Positions 17,959 to 28,314 of a stretch of 64,000 bases of DNA are shown here, one piece after another. Source of the stretch: Planktothrix sp. FACHB-1365. Its GTDB lineage: Bacteria; Cyanobacteriota; Cyanobacteriia; Cyanobacteriales; Microcoleaceae. A program made the translations under genes and the position numbers. The notes beneath the pieces are model-generated. The model made no database searches. It was not told where the DNA came from and saw only the letters and a program-made list of their open reading frames with translations. The DNA lies in the NCBI RefSeq assembly GCF_014697575.1, contig NZ_JACJSC010000029.1, positions 1-64,000 on the forward strand, in the 5' to 3' direction. The number at the start of each line of letters is the position of its first letter. Position 1 is the first letter of the stretch.

Positions 17959-18447
17959 ATGGCCACACTAACTGTTTGGAAATTTCATACCGCCGAAGGT
18001 GCGGAAACTGCACTCGCCAAGTTAGTTCAACTTCAAAAACAGTATTTAGTTGAAATTCAAGATGCTGCGGTTGTTACTTGGCCAACGGGTCGCAAAAAAC
18101 CCAAAACCATTCAAGCCTTTGATTTAGTGGGAGCCGGAATGTTAGGCGGTGCGTTTTGGGGAATGTTATTTGGCTTAATATTTTTTATGCCTGTTATTGG
18201 AGTCGCCATTGGAACCTTAGTCGGAGCACTTTCCGGTCAATTTAGCGATTATGGCATTAATGACGACTTTATTAAAAGTGTACGCGAACAAGTCACAGAA
18301 GGAACCTCAGCTTTGTTTTTACTCACGGGTAAAGTCACGATAGACAAAGTAGAAGATGCTTTCAAAGATATGGATAAAGGTGAATTGATTCAATCTAATT
18401 TATCCTCAGAACAAGAAGAAAAATTGCGGGAGCATTTTGGGGAATAA
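17959..18447 (+). CDS. DUF1269 membrane protein
   Basis: The 162-residue protein fits the DUF1269 family: an N-terminal ATLTVWKFHTAEGAETAL segment, a VTWPTGRKKPKTIQ strand, a glycine-rich hydrophobic hairpin (LVGAGMLGGAFWGMLFGLIFF, then VIGVAIGTLVGALSG; about 55-95), and a soluble C-terminal half (GTSALFLLTGKVTIDKV). Function is unknown; members are often stress-associated. It is followed by ndhD after 185 bases. Confidence 0.85.
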   Translation: MATLTVWKFHTAEGAETALAKLVQLQKQYLVEIQDAAVVTWPTGRKKPKTIQAFDLVGAGMLGGAFWGMLFGLIFFMPVIGVAIGTLVGALSGQFSDYGINDDFIKSVREQVTEGTSALFLLTGKVTIDKVEDAFKDMDKGELIQSNLSSEQEEKLREHFGE

Positions 18448-18632
18448 GCTCATCCACCCTCTGTAATTGGATCTTGTGTTTCCTGATTGTCATTATTATT
18501 GGCTAAAGTCTATGGATTACGAAATTCCATAGATTTTAGTCAATTGTTATCTTCGGTAAAATTTTATATACAAATCGTTACAAAGTTTAGTACAATGAAA
18601 TCATTCACAGATAAGTATTTGTTCTTACTGTC

Positions 18633-20321
18633 ATGATGGCGGATCAATTTCCCTGGCTTACCACGATTGTCCTGCTCCCACTCGTAGCTTCCCTGCTCAT
18701 TCCTGTCTTGCCTGATCAAAACGGCAAACAGTTGCGCTGGTATGCCCTCGGTGTAGGCATCGCGGACTTATTATTAATGTGCTATGTCTTCTGGAAGTAT
18801 TACGATGCGAGCAGTGCAAATTTCCAACTCGTGGAAAAATTTGCCTGGGCGCCTCAATTGGGTTTGAACTGGGCCGTTTCAGTAGACGGTCTTTCCCTTC
18901 CCCTCGTACTTCTAGCCGGATTAGTTACAACTCTATCTATTTTTGCAGCATGGCAGGTTGATCAAAAACCTCGTCTGTTCTACTTCCTGATGTTGGTGCT
19001 GTATTCGGCCCAAATTGGGGTATTCGTTGCCCAAGACTTACTACTCCTATTTATTGTCTGGGAACTGGAATTAATTCCGGTGTATTTGTTGGTTTCTATC
19101 TGGGGCGGGCCAAAACGTCGCTACGCCGCTACTAAATTTTTATTGTATACGGCCGCTGCTTCCTTATTCATCTTAGTAGCTGCCTTAGCAATGGCTTTCT
19201 ATGGCGGTGGCCCCTTAACCTTCGATATGGTGGAACTGGGTCTGAAGGATTATCCCCTCACCCTAGAACTATTAATGTATGCCGGGTTACTAATTGCCTT
19301 TGGCTTGAAATTGGCTGTTTTCCCCCTGCACACTTGGCTCCCGGATGCTCACGGGGAAGCCTCCGCTCCGGTTTCAATGATTCTGGCTGGAGTGCTGTTA
19401 AAAATGGGCGGATATGGTTTGATTCGGGTGAATATGGAAATGCTGCCCGATGCCCATATCTACTTTGCTCCCATTCTAGCGATTTTAGGCGTTGTCAATA
19501 TTGTGTATGGTGGCTTAAACTCCTTTGGCCAATCCAATATGAAGCGTCGCCTAGCCTATTCCTCTGTGTCTCACATGGGATTTGTGTTACTGGGAATTGC
19601 TTCCTTTACCGATATTGGCGTGAGTGGCGCATTATTACAAATGATCTCTCACGGTTTAATCTCGGCGGTGCTATTCTTCCTAGCGGGTGTTACCTACGAC
19701 CGGACTCATACCTTGGCTTTGGATGAAATGGGCTATATCGGTAAAGCGATGCCGAAAGTGTTTGCTCTATTTACAGCCGGAGCTATGGCTTCTTTAGCCT
19801 TACCGGGTATGAGTGGCTTTGCCAGTGAAGTGTTAGTGTTTATCGGTATTACCACTAGCGATATCTATAGCTCGACCTTCCGGGTTGTGATTGTGACCCT
19901 TGCAGGTGTGGGATTAATTCTCACCCCGATTTACTTACTGTCAATGCTGCGTCAACTGTTCTACGCAACGGGTGAAGCCCCTGTTTGTATGCTGAATAAT
20001 ACAAGCTTACAAAATCCCGGTGAACAAGAAGCGTTTTGTTTTGGAACCAGTTGTGTACTTCCTACAGAAGCGACCTTCAGTGATGCCAAACCCCGCGAAA
20101 TCTTGATTGCGGCTTCTTTCCTGGTACTGATTGTAGGAATTGGGTTATATCCTAAACTGGTGACTAAGGTTTATGATGTCAAAACCGTTGCCCTCAATAA
20201 TCAGGTACGGGATTCTTATATTCAAGTGGCAAAAGCAAATCCTGATTTATATGCCAAAGGATTTTTAGCTCCTCGCATTGCTAAACCCGAAGTGGCTTCG
20301 GTTTCAGGAATGTTTAAATAA
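18633..20321 (+). CDS. ndhD: NAD(P)H-quinone oxidoreductase subunit 4 (NdhD)
   Basis: The 562-residue antiporter-like subunit of the NDH-1 complex in the thylakoid membrane pumps protons during cyclic and respiratory electron flow. It has about 14 hydrophobic helices, the conserved glutamate in [13 protein letters not shown], the lysine-bearing helix [20 protein letters not shown], and [13 protein letters not shown]. It is probably of the NdhD1/D2 class rather than the CO2-uptake D3/D4 class, but that needs a tree. Two adjacent ATG codons are possible starts (18633 or 18636). Confidence 0.95.
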   Translation: MMADQFPWLTTIVLLPLVASLLIPVLPDQNGKQLRWYALGVGIADLLLMCYVFWKYYDASSANFQLVEKFAWAPQLGLNWAVSVDGLSLPLVLLAGLVTTLSIFAAWQVDQKPRLFYFLMLVLYSAQIGVFVAQDLLLLFIVWELELIPVYLLVSIWGGPKRRYAATKFLLYTAAASLFILVAALAMAFYGGGPLTFDMVELGLKDYPLTLELLMYAGLLIAFGLKLAVFPLHTWLPDAHGEASAPVSMILAGVLLKMGGYGLIRVNMEMLPDAHIYFAPILAILGVVNIVYGGLNSFGQSNMKRRLAYSSVSHMGFVLLGIASFTDIGVSGALLQMISHGLISAVLFFLAGVTYDRTHTLALDEMGYIGKAMPKVFALFTAGAMASLALPGMSGFASEVLVFIGITTSDIYSSTFRVVIVTLAGVGLILTPIYLLSMLRQLFYATGEAPVCMLNNTSLQNPGEQEAFCFGTSCVLPTEATFSDAKPREILIAASFLVLIVGIGLYPKLVTKVYDVKTVALNNQVRDSYIQVAKANPDLYAKGFLAPRIAKPEVASVSGMFK

Positions 20322-20348
20322 CATTTGCATTTCAATCTAATCAAAATA

Positions 20349-20388
20349 GCGATCGCTTTTATTGAAAAAGGCGATCGTTTGTTTTTGG
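20349..20388 (+). terminator. Terminator of ndhD built on HIP1-like octamers
   Basis: CGATCGCTTTT and AAAAGGCGATCG pair with one bulge across a short loop, followed by TTTGTTTTT. The left arm contains a HIP1 octamer (GCGATCGC). It lies about 28 bases after the ndhD stop. Confidence 0.55.
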
Positions 20389-20530
20389 TATAGCATGGAA
20401 TCGGGAATAAATTAACAGAGCAGGCCTTTCAGGATATAATCAATCGCTGAAGGATTAGCCATTATTTTTTATGTTCAACCCATAATTCGTTTGAGGTTGA
20501 GCAATCTAACCTAGAGAACAGGTAAATCCA

Positions 20531-21739
20531 GTGCGTTATCGTTTTTTACAATTAATTGTCTTAATTTTTATTTTCCTGACCAGTTGTAGTCTTAAGGGTT
20601 CGGAGAAAAGCTCTGAGTCTCAGCAAGAATCAATTCAGGGACAGATTTTAGTTTGGCATTCCTTTGATGGCAAAATCAAGGACATGATCCAACAGTCTTT
20701 TAATGATTATATACAACTGTATCCTAACGTCAGGATTGTTAGTGAATATATTCCGGCTGATCAATTAGAGCAGCAGTTTCGTCAACAAGTCAATCGAGGT
20801 TTAGGGCCTGATCTTCTATTGACGACTTCTGGGGTAATTCCAAGTTTAATTCACGATAATTTGATTCCAGAGATTGACGATTTTGACTTTTCTGGTTACC
20901 TTCCGACAGCCATGAGTCATGTTCGTTATCAAGGAAAAATTTATGGTATCCCCACTTCTGTGATGACTCAAGTTCTTTGCTATAACAAAAAGAAAGTTAA
21001 GTCTCCCCCTAAAACTTTAACAGAACTTCTACAACAAGCAAAAGACGGTTATTCAGTAGGAATCTGGTCTACCTTTGTCAACACCTTTTGGGGGGTGCAA
21101 GTTTTTGGGGGAAAATCCTTTAATGCCCAAGGTGATTTTGTTTTTGATCAAAACAGTTGGGCAAAATGGATGGAGTGGCTAAAAAACGCCCAATCTGAAC
21201 CCAATATGATTTTTACTGATAGTATTGATGTTTTACAACAAGCCTTTACTAATAACCGATTAGCCTATGTGTTTTGTGATTCTTCCCAGTTTGTAGACTA
21301 TGAACAAGCTTTAGGAAAAGATAACTTGGGTATCACCCTATTACCGGGGGAAGGGAACAATCCCGCAGCGCCGCTTCTTTATTCCCGTGTCATTTTGTTT
21401 AATCGGATGTCTAGTCCTGAACAACAACAGTTATCCCAACAATTAGCTCAATTTTTTACAAATCGGGAACAGATTCGCAAGCGGTTAATGATCCTCCGAG
21501 GTTCTTTTATTCCGGCTTATCAAGTTCATGTTAATAGTCGTTTGTTTCCCCTAGAAGCAATATTAGTCCAGCAATCTAAAACTGCCATCGCAATTCCCCT
21601 AGACCAAGTTAAATCGGCTCGTGTTTGGGTGAAAGATGGCAATAGTTTATATCCTCAAGTATTAGCGGGAAGCATCACTCCTGAAGATGCGGCTCAAAAA
21701 ATTTCTAAAACCTTTCATCAACAATTGATTAAACCCTAA
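20531..21739 (+). CDS. Extracellular solute-binding lipoprotein (sugar type)
   Basis: The 402-residue protein starts at GTG and has a lipoprotein signal with the lipobox LTSC (C19). The rest is a family 1 ABC solute-binding protein: ILVWHSFDGKIKDMIQQSF, then VRIVSEYIPADQLEQQFRQQ, GPDLLLTTSGVIP, IYGIPTSVMTQVLCYNKK. It would capture a sugar or similar ligand outside the cytoplasmic membrane. No ABC permease or ATPase genes lie nearby; instead an MscS channel gene follows after 11 bases. Confidence 0.85.
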   Translation: MRYRFLQLIVLIFIFLTSCSLKGSEKSSESQQESIQGQILVWHSFDGKIKDMIQQSFNDYIQLYPNVRIVSEYIPADQLEQQFRQQVNRGLGPDLLLTTSGVIPSLIHDNLIPEIDDFDFSGYLPTAMSHVRYQGKIYGIPTSVMTQVLCYNKKKVKSPPKTLTELLQQAKDGYSVGIWSTFVNTFWGVQVFGGKSFNAQGDFVFDQNSWAKWMEWLKNAQSEPNMIFTDSIDVLQQAFTNNRLAYVFCDSSQFVDYEQALGKDNLGITLLPGEGNNPAAPLLYSRVILFNRMSSPEQQQLSQQLAQFFTNREQIRKRLMILRGSFIPAYQVHVNSRLFPLEAILVQQSKTAIAIPLDQVKSARVWVKDGNSLYPQVLAGSITPEDAAQKISKTFHQQLIKP

Positions 21740-21750
21740 AAAAATCTGAT

Positions 21751-23091
21751 ATGTCTAATCAACCCGATTTAACATTTCTTGTTGATCAAATTACTAAACT
21801 CTTGATTTTTTTGGCTCGTTCTCCGGTGCAAATTCAATTAGTGGTAATTTTGATCTCAATTGTATTGAGTCATGGCCTATCCTATGGGGTAAGCAAAAAA
21901 ATCCTACAGCAATTTAAACAATTTAAAATTAGTCTGGATAAAGCTCTAAAAGAAGGAACAACATTAGCTCCTTATTGGTGTGGATTAGGCTTGATTCCCG
22001 ATCTAGTTGGCAGGGGATTTAACTTAATTGTATTAACTTTAGTTCAGAATTTATTCACTACTCAAGGATGGATAACAGGACTCCTGAGTACCGCCATCCA
22101 GCTTTTATGGGTTTATCTATTCTATCGGGTCTTTTCAATCGGATTATGTTTATTTGTTCCCATTCACCGGGTTAAAGAGTACAAATTTTATTTTTTTAGA
22201 CCGATATTTATTTTATATGTTTTGAGAGAAATTTTAAGTTTATTTTTAGATATCAATCAACTGATGCAAGTTGAGGTGATCAATTTATTTAACAGCCCCA
22301 TCACCCTAGAAGCAATTTTTATCAGTACAGTGGGGTTATATTTATGGATAGTGGCTGTGAGTATTTTACAATATGTGATTCTGCAAATTATTGTTGATAA
22401 AACAGAACTAGATTCGGGTGCATTTCAAGCTTCTTTGATTTTAATTCGTTATTTTTTAATCGGTTTAGGGATAGTGATTGTAATTGGATATATTGGGTTT
22501 AATCCCACAGCTTTTGCTGCCATTACCGGGGGATTATCCGTTGGTATTGGCTTTGGCTTAAAAGAGATTTTTAGTGATTTAATTAGTGGAATCCTATTAC
22601 TGTTTGAAGGCTCGTTACGACCCGGAGATATTATTGAAATTGGAGGAGAATCTAGCGAGGTTAAAAAAGTCAGTATCCGCGCCACAACGGTACAAGTCAT
22701 TCGAGATAATTCAGAAAAAATTATCCCCAATCAACTCTTATTTACCCAAGAACTCAAAACGATGACAGGGAGTGATCGGCGAGTCCGAAAATCTTTAATT
22801 GTGGGAGTGAGTTATGATTGTAATCCTCAAGACGTGATTGAAATTTTATTAGAAATTGTCTATCAACATCGTGAAGTTTTAAATGATCCGGCTCCTTTAG
22901 TCTATTTGATCAATTTTGGAGAATCTAGTTTAGATTTTGAGATTGCTGTTTGGTTAGAAACTCCCATCGGAGGTAAACGAATTATGAGTGAAATTTCTTG
23001 TGAAATTTGGAAAACTTTTGCTGATAAAAATATTGAAATTCCCTATCCTCAACGGGATTTACATATCCGTAGCGATATCAGACATAATTAA
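21751..23091 (+). CDS. MscS-family mechanosensitive channel
   Basis: The 446-residue protein has several N-terminal membrane helices and the MscS pore and beta-domain: AAITGGLSVGIGFGLKEIFS (pore helix), SDLISGILLLFEGSLRPGD, then IRATTVQVIRDNSEKIIPN and a C-terminal alpha-beta domain (SLIVGVSYDCNPQDV). It would release solutes on membrane tension. Spacing of 11 bases from the solute-binding lipoprotein gene indicates co-transcription, an unusual pairing. Confidence 0.9.
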   Translation: MSNQPDLTFLVDQITKLLIFLARSPVQIQLVVILISIVLSHGLSYGVSKKILQQFKQFKISLDKALKEGTTLAPYWCGLGLIPDLVGRGFNLIVLTLVQNLFTTQGWITGLLSTAIQLLWVYLFYRVFSIGLCLFVPIHRVKEYKFYFFRPIFILYVLREILSLFLDINQLMQVEVINLFNSPITLEAIFISTVGLYLWIVAVSILQYVILQIIVDKTELDSGAFQASLILIRYFLIGLGIVIVIGYIGFNPTAFAAITGGLSVGIGFGLKEIFSDLISGILLLFEGSLRPGDIIEIGGESSEVKKVSIRATTVQVIRDNSEKIIPNQLLFTQELKTMTGSDRRVRKSLIVGVSYDCNPQDVIEILLEIVYQHREVLNDPAPLVYLINFGESSLDFEIAVWLETPIGGKRIMSEISCEIWKTFADKNIEIPYPQRDLHIRSDIRHN

Positions 23092-23162
23092 TTCTCCCCC
23101 TAGGGGACTTCAATTGAGTTAAAATATCAACATTAAAATTAGTAAGCCTCCAATTTGTCAAC

Positions 23163-23756
23163 ATGACCAGTTCTAAACGTCTCATCGTTGGTATTAGTGG
23201 GGCGAGTGGTATTATTTATGCCGTGCGTTTGTTGGAACTCCTACAGAAAACCGATGTAGAAACCCATCTTGTTGTTTCCCGCGCTGGAGAAATCACCAGA
23301 GCCCATGAGTTAGGACTCGATGGGAAACACCTTCACAATCTGGCCAGCGTCAGCTATTCTATTAATGATGTGGGAGCGGCGATATCGAGTGGTTCCTTTC
23401 GGACGATGGGGATGGTGATTCTTCCCTGTTCGATGAAAACCTTAGCTGAAATTGCAACGGGGGTAACGAGTAACCTCCTCACCCGTGCGGCGGATGTGGT
23501 GCTCAAAGAACGCCGTCGGTTAGTGTTAATGGTACGGGAAACTCCCCTCCATGCCATTCATCTCAAAAATATGTTAACCGTGACTGAATGTGGGGGGATT
23601 ATTATGCCTCCGGTTCCTGCATTTTATACGATGCCGGAGTCAATTGATGAAATGGTGACGAATACGGTTTGTCGGGTGCTTGATTTGTTTGATATTGAAG
23701 TTGGTCAGTTAAAACGTTGGGGAGAAGAAATTGATCTCGGTGGGTCTAAGATGTAG
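23163..23756 (+). CDS. ubiX: Flavin prenyltransferase UbiX
   Basis: The 197-residue enzyme attaches a dimethylallyl group to FMN to make the prenylated flavin cofactor of UbiD-type decarboxylases. Motifs are IVGISGASGIIYAVRLLELL (FMN binding), HLVVSRAGEITRAHE, and RRLVLMVRETPLHAIHL, with PPVPAFYTMPESIDEMV at the C-terminus. Length is normal. No ubiD gene is in the window. Confidence 0.93.
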   Translation: MTSSKRLIVGISGASGIIYAVRLLELLQKTDVETHLVVSRAGEITRAHELGLDGKHLHNLASVSYSINDVGAAISSGSFRTMGMVILPCSMKTLAEIATGVTSNLLTRAADVVLKERRRLVLMVRETPLHAIHLKNMLTVTECGGIIMPPVPAFYTMPESIDEMVTNTVCRVLDLFDIEVGQLKRWGEEIDLGGSKM

Positions 23757-23797
23757 ATAGGATAGGGTTCAATTCATTTAATAACTTCCTATAATCT

Positions 23798-26700
23798 ATG
23801 TCAATTCGCTTACCTCAAGTTCAGTTAATCTGGTTCAAAATTGTTCGGAAATCTCGGCATCCAATTCCGATCCGAACGGTTTTGATTGTACCATTTTTAC
23901 TTCAAATTTTTGGGGCGGTTGGCGTTGTCGGATGGCTATCGTTTCAAGCGGGTCAGAAATCTGTTCATGAAGTTGTTAGTCAGTTACAAAATGAAATTAG
24001 TGCGAGGGTTGAACAAAATTTAGAAGCGTATTTAATGGTTCCCGAAAAAATTAATCAAACCAACTTAAATTTAATTCGTTCAGGAGTTTTAACGTTTCAA
24101 GATTTAAACTCTTGGGAAAAATATCTCTGGGGACAAGTTCAAATTTTTCCTGAGATTAATTTTATTAAAGTTACCAATGCAGCAGGTCAGGAACGCACGG
24201 GAGAACAGTTAGGGAATGGTTCATTAAGACTGAATGTGATTGATAAATTTACTAATTTTGATTTTTATTCCTATGAAACTAATTTTAAAGGCGATCGCAC
24301 AAAAGTTGCAACCATTGTTAAAGATTTTGATACCCGCAAGGGGGTTTGGTATCAAGACGCAGTGAAAGCGGGAGGCACCACTTGGAGTTCCGTTTATTTA
24401 TCCTTATTAGAACCCACGTTATTAATGAGTGCTTTACTCCCGGTTTATAATCCTCAAACTCAACAAATTCAGGGGGTTCTGAATACAGCTTTACGGTTAG
24501 ATGGAATTGGAGATTTTTTAAACCGATTAAAGGTAGGAAAATCAGGACAAACTTTTTTAATCGATAGTAAGGGCACGTTGTTAGCCACATCAACCTTAGA
24601 AAAACCTTTTCAAGAAATTAATAATGAAAGGCAGTTATTTCCTGCTGTTAATAGTAAAAATTTATTAACTCAAGCCACAGCAAAGTATTTAATTGAAACT
24701 CAAGGAAATTTAAACGATATTAAACAAGGACAAGATCTTAAATTTACATGGAAACAAGATCGCTATTTTGTTAAAGTGTTATCCTTTAATAAAGGAAAAA
24801 CCGTTAATTGGTTAATTCTGGTTGTTGTTCCTGAATCAGATTTTATGGAACAAATTAATGCTAATACTCGCACAACCATTCTTTTATGTAGTTTGGCATT
24901 ATTAGGAGCAACAGTGATCGGATTATTAACCGCCCAATGGATTGTTAAACCAATATTACAGTTAAATTCCGCAGCGAAACAAATTGCTCAAGGGAATTGG
25001 GAACAAACGCTTAATTTAAAGCGAAAAGACGAACTCGGTCAATTAGGAAAATCCTTTAGTCGGATGGCAAAACAGCTAAAAGAATCCTTTACTATTTTAG
25101 AAGCTAAAAATAAAGAATTGCAAGATTTAGATCAATTAAAAGATGAATTTCTGGCGAATACTTCCCATGAATTGCGAACCCCTTTAAATGGAATTATTGG
25201 CATTGCTGAATCTTTAATCGAGGGAGTAACGGGGGATTTACCAGCAGAAACCAATAGTAACTTAGCGATGATTGTTGCCAGTGGTCGGCGTTTATCAAGT
25301 TTAGTGGGTGATATTTTAGATTTCTCTAAACTCCGCCACAAAAATATTGAATTGCAGTTGCGACCTGTGGATGTTTATAGTATTGTTAATGCGGTTTCTA
25401 TTCTGAGTCAACCCTTAATTACTCAAAAAGATCTGCATATTATTAATCGCATTCCCGCCGACTTTCCCTTGGCAGAAGCTGACGAAAATCGCTTACAACA
25501 AATCCTGTATAATTTAATAGGAAATGCTATCAAATTTACTTCTGAAGGAATCGTAGAAATATCAGCCCGAATTTTATCGGAAACGGAAAAACCTCAAATG
25601 GCGATTACCATTTCTGATAGCGGAATTGGAATTGCTGCGGATAAATTAGAGCGAATTTTTGAATCCTTTGAACAGGCGGAAGGGTCTACCGCGAGAGAAT
25701 ATGGCGGAACAGGATTAGGATTAACCATTACAAAACAATTGGTGGAATTACATGGCGGTGAAATTACGGTTCACTCTGAGTTAGGTATCGGTTCTCAATT
25801 TACATTTACCCTCCCCATTGCTGAAGATGCCATTAAAAAACTACCCGAAAATCGGATTAAGAATTCAATAAAACCGTTACAAATTAATCCTTTAATTGCG
25901 ATTAATCCTAACTTTTCTCAACCGCTAAAAGATTATTCTCCAGAAACGATAAAAATTTTAATTGTGGATGATGAAGTAGTTAACCGTCAAGTTCTATTTA
26001 ATAATCTTTCATTAAATAATTATGCTGTTTATCAAGCAACCAATGGAGAAGAAGCCTTAGAATTAATTGAGCATGGACTGAAACCGGATATGATTTTATT
26101 GGATGTGATGATGCCTAAAGTTACCGGATATGAAGTGACTCAAAAACTACGAGAACGCTTCAATGCGACGGAATTACCGATTATTTTATTAACCGCTAAA
26201 ACCCAAGTTCAAGATATTGTTACGGGGTTAAATATGGGTGCAAATGATTATATGATGAAACCCTTTGCAAAAGATGAATTGTTAGCGAGAATTCGTACCC
26301 ATATTAATATTAGTCGTCTCCATGCTGAAAATTTACGGTTAGCAACAGAATTAGAAGTCACTCGACGTTTACAACAAATGATTCTACCTAAACCAGAAGA
26401 ATTAGCGACTATTCGTGAATTAGAAATTTTGGGATTTATGGAACCCGCAGAGGAAGTGGGGGGAGATTATTATGATGTTTTAGAAACCGATGGTGTGGTA
26501 ACTTTAGGAATTGGAGATGTCACCGGACATGGGTTAGAAAGTGGGATTTTAATGTTAATGACGCAAACCGGAATTCGCACTCTTAAGGAAATTAGAGAAA
26601 CTGACCCCATTCAATTTTTAAGTATTCTCAACCGCACCCTTTATAAAAACGTTGAACGGATGAATGTTGACCGAAATTTAACGTTAGTTCTGTTAAATTA

Positions 26701-27100
26701 TTATCAAGGATTATTAACGGTCAGTGGACAGCATGAAGAAATTTTGATTGTTCGTTCTAATGGTACAATTGAACGAATTGATACGATAGATTTAGGAATG
26801 CCAATTGCATTAGATGAAGAGATTACAGAATTTATTGATTCTACAACCGTTGAGTTAAAAGCAGGAGATGGAGTGGTTTTATATACGGATGGAATTACGG
26901 AAACATTTAATTTAAGTAAAGAACAATATGGGTTAAATCGGCTTTGTAATGTGATTTCTGAAAATTGGCAAAACCCCATTGAAGACATTAAACAAGCGGT
27001 TATCAATGATGTTGTGATGTTTCGGGGTGAACAAAAACAGTTTGATGATATTACTTTATTAATTTTAAAACAAAAAGCTCAGGTCAAGGATTCAGCTTGA
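23798..27100 (+). CDS. Hybrid sensor kinase/receiver/PP2C-type phosphatase
   Basis: This 1100-residue protein combines a membrane helix (about 27-48), a large extracytoplasmic dCache-like sensor (about 50-350), a second helix, a HAMP linker (about 380-432), a HisKA/ATPase kinase core with H457 ([13 protein letters not shown]) and the [13 protein letters not shown] box, a receiver with D769 ([14 protein letters not shown]), and a C-terminal SpoIIE/RsbU-type PP2C phosphatase (about 865-1095; [39 protein letters not shown]). It could link an external stimulus to a partner-switching output by dephosphorylating an anti-sigma-antagonist-like protein. Its 3' end overlaps the convergent gene by 22 bases. 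Confidence 0.92.
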   Translation: MSIRLPQVQLIWFKIVRKSRHPIPIRTVLIVPFLLQIFGAVGVVGWLSFQAGQKSVHEVVSQLQNEISARVEQNLEAYLMVPEKINQTNLNLIRSGVLTFQDLNSWEKYLWGQVQIFPEINFIKVTNAAGQERTGEQLGNGSLRLNVIDKFTNFDFYSYETNFKGDRTKVATIVKDFDTRKGVWYQDAVKAGGTTWSSVYLSLLEPTLLMSALLPVYNPQTQQIQGVLNTALRLDGIGDFLNRLKVGKSGQTFLIDSKGTLLATSTLEKPFQEINNERQLFPAVNSKNLLTQATAKYLIETQGNLNDIKQGQDLKFTWKQDRYFVKVLSFNKGKTVNWLILVVVPESDFMEQINANTRTTILLCSLALLGATVIGLLTAQWIVKPILQLNSAAKQIAQGNWEQTLNLKRKDELGQLGKSFSRMAKQLKESFTILEAKNKELQDLDQLKDEFLANTSHELRTPLNGIIGIAESLIEGVTGDLPAETNSNLAMIVASGRRLSSLVGDILDFSKLRHKNIELQLRPVDVYSIVNAVSILSQPLITQKDLHIINRIPADFPLAEADENRLQQILYNLIGNAIKFTSEGIVEISARILSETEKPQMAITISDSGIGIAADKLERIFESFEQAEGSTAREYGGTGLGLTITKQLVELHGGEITVHSELGIGSQFTFTLPIAEDAIKKLPENRIKNSIKPLQINPLIAINPNFSQPLKDYSPETIKILIVDDEVVNRQVLFNNLSLNNYAVYQATNGEEALELIEHGLKPDMILLDVMMPKVTGYEVTQKLRERFNATELPIILLTAKTQVQDIVTGLNMGANDYMMKPFAKDELLARIRTHINISRLHAENLRLATELEVTRRLQQMILPKPEELATIRELEILGFMEPAEEVGGDYYDVLETDGVVTLGIGDVTGHGLESGILMLMTQTGIRTLKEIRETDPIQFLSILNRTLYKNVERMNVDRNLTLVLLNYYQGLLTVSGQHEEILIVRSNGTIERIDTIDLGMPIALDEEITEFIDSTTVELKAGDGVVLYTDGITETFNLSKEQYGLNRLCNVISENWQNPIEDIKQAVINDVVMFRGEQKQFDDITLLILKQKAQVKDSA

Positions 27101-28113
27101 TGTTGAATTAACCGTTGAACACTTTTAATCGTCCGATTAAATTCATATCCTTTACGTTGGGGATATTGTAAATACGCTTGTTGTTCTTCTTCTATCATTA
27201 AAATATCTTGTTTAACTAACCCATCTAATAGTTTTTGTGCAGAACCAAAACATAAATCTTTAACAAATTTTCTAAATTTTATGGGGAGTTTATGAAGTCG
27301 CCAAAAGGCGTTTAAAGAGGTAAAATGAATTAAATAAGCACGGGTTTCCGTTAAACTAATGGGACAGAATAAACAATAGATTTTAAAATATTCTCCCAAT
27401 GTAGAAAACCAATGGGGATAAATATAACTGACCGTTAGAGGTTCAGGATGAAGGTGTCTTAAACTGGGAAAAAATAGCTGAGAAATTGACCAAATTTTAT
27501 CAATTTTATAATAACTCTGCGCTTGATAGTAAGCATCAACTCGGTTTTCAGTTTCTTCGATTTTGTCTAATTTAGCATCTGTCCACGCTTGCCAATCTTG
27601 GTGTAAATGTCCGTGATACATATCCATTAAATTTTCAATTAAAAAGGAAAAATGCCCTTGATAATGGATAACGGAAACCGTTGCAATATAATTCAAATCA
27701 TCCCATTCAGGAACCCCTAACGGTTGAATTTCTGTGGCATTTTCTCCCAGAAATAACCAGATAAACCCATCTAATTCTTTAACGGGGTATTGTCGAATTT
27801 TGCAATTTTTAGGTAATTTTTGGTTATCGTCTAAATAGGGAACGTTTACACAGTCTCCTTGAGGATTAAATTGCCAACCGTGATACGCACATTCTAAATT
27901 ATTTTCAATAATTTTACCATGACTTAGTTTAACTTGTCGATGGGGACAGCGATCTTCTAAAGCATAAATTGTTCCTGAATTATCCCGAAATAAAACAATA
28001 TTTTGATCCCATAATTTCACCCCTAAAGGTTGGTTTTTAACTTCTTTACTGCTGGCAACAACATACCAGTAATTAAAATTAATTTCTAACTGTCTAATAT
28101 TAGAATTTATCAT
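27079..28113 (-). CDS. Rieske non-haem iron oxygenase, PaO/CruH-like
   Basis: The 344-residue enzyme has an N-terminal Rieske [2Fe-2S] domain ([11 protein letters not shown] and CAYHGWQF; about 45-75) and a mononuclear iron site ([13 protein letters not shown]-x2-H-x3-H pattern). It resembles plant-type pheophorbide a oxygenase relatives. The next gene upstream on the same strand is a carotenoid desaturase-like flavoprotein that itself contains a Rieske domain, so I suggest that this oxygenase oxidises a carotenoid end-group methyl, as proposed for CruH in synechoxanthin synthesis. The substrate is inference; chlorophyll breakdown is the main alternative. Confidence 0.82.
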   Translation of the reverse strand: MINSNIRQLEINFNYWYVVASSKEVKNQPLGVKLWDQNIVLFRDNSGTIYALEDRCPHRQVKLSHGKIIENNLECAYHGWQFNPQGDCVNVPYLDDNQKLPKNCKIRQYPVKELDGFIWLFLGENATEIQPLGVPEWDDLNYIATVSVIHYQGHFSFLIENLMDMYHGHLHQDWQAWTDAKLDKIEETENRVDAYYQAQSYYKIDKIWSISQLFFPSLRHLHPEPLTVSYIYPHWFSTLGEYFKIYCLFCPISLTETRAYLIHFTSLNAFWRLHKLPIKFRKFVKDLCFGSAQKLLDGLVKQDILMIEEEQQAYLQYPQRKGYEFNRTIKSVQRLIQHQAESLT

Positions 28114-28262
28114 GGTAGTCAGTGGTCATTAATCCAGTAACGGAACTTAAAAAATTTCAAGCCAAAACCTAAATTAAACTTATTATAATCCAGTTATATC
28201 CTTTTTCTATTTATATTTTAATTCCGGTGGGGGTGGCGTCCTTCCCAACCCAGGTGCAAAGA

Positions 28263-28281
28263 GGGTTGGGTTTCCCAACCC
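28263..28281. repeat. Tight hairpin downstream of the flavoprotein gene
   Basis: GGGTTGGG-TTT-CCCAACCC is a perfect 8-bp stem with a 3-base loop; a second CCCAACCC copy lies 20 bases to the left. It sits between the two co-directional Rieske genes and has no T-run on the minus strand. Confidence 0.5.
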
Positions 28282-28314
28282 CTACCGTAAAATATTAAAA
28301 TTTATTTAGAATGG

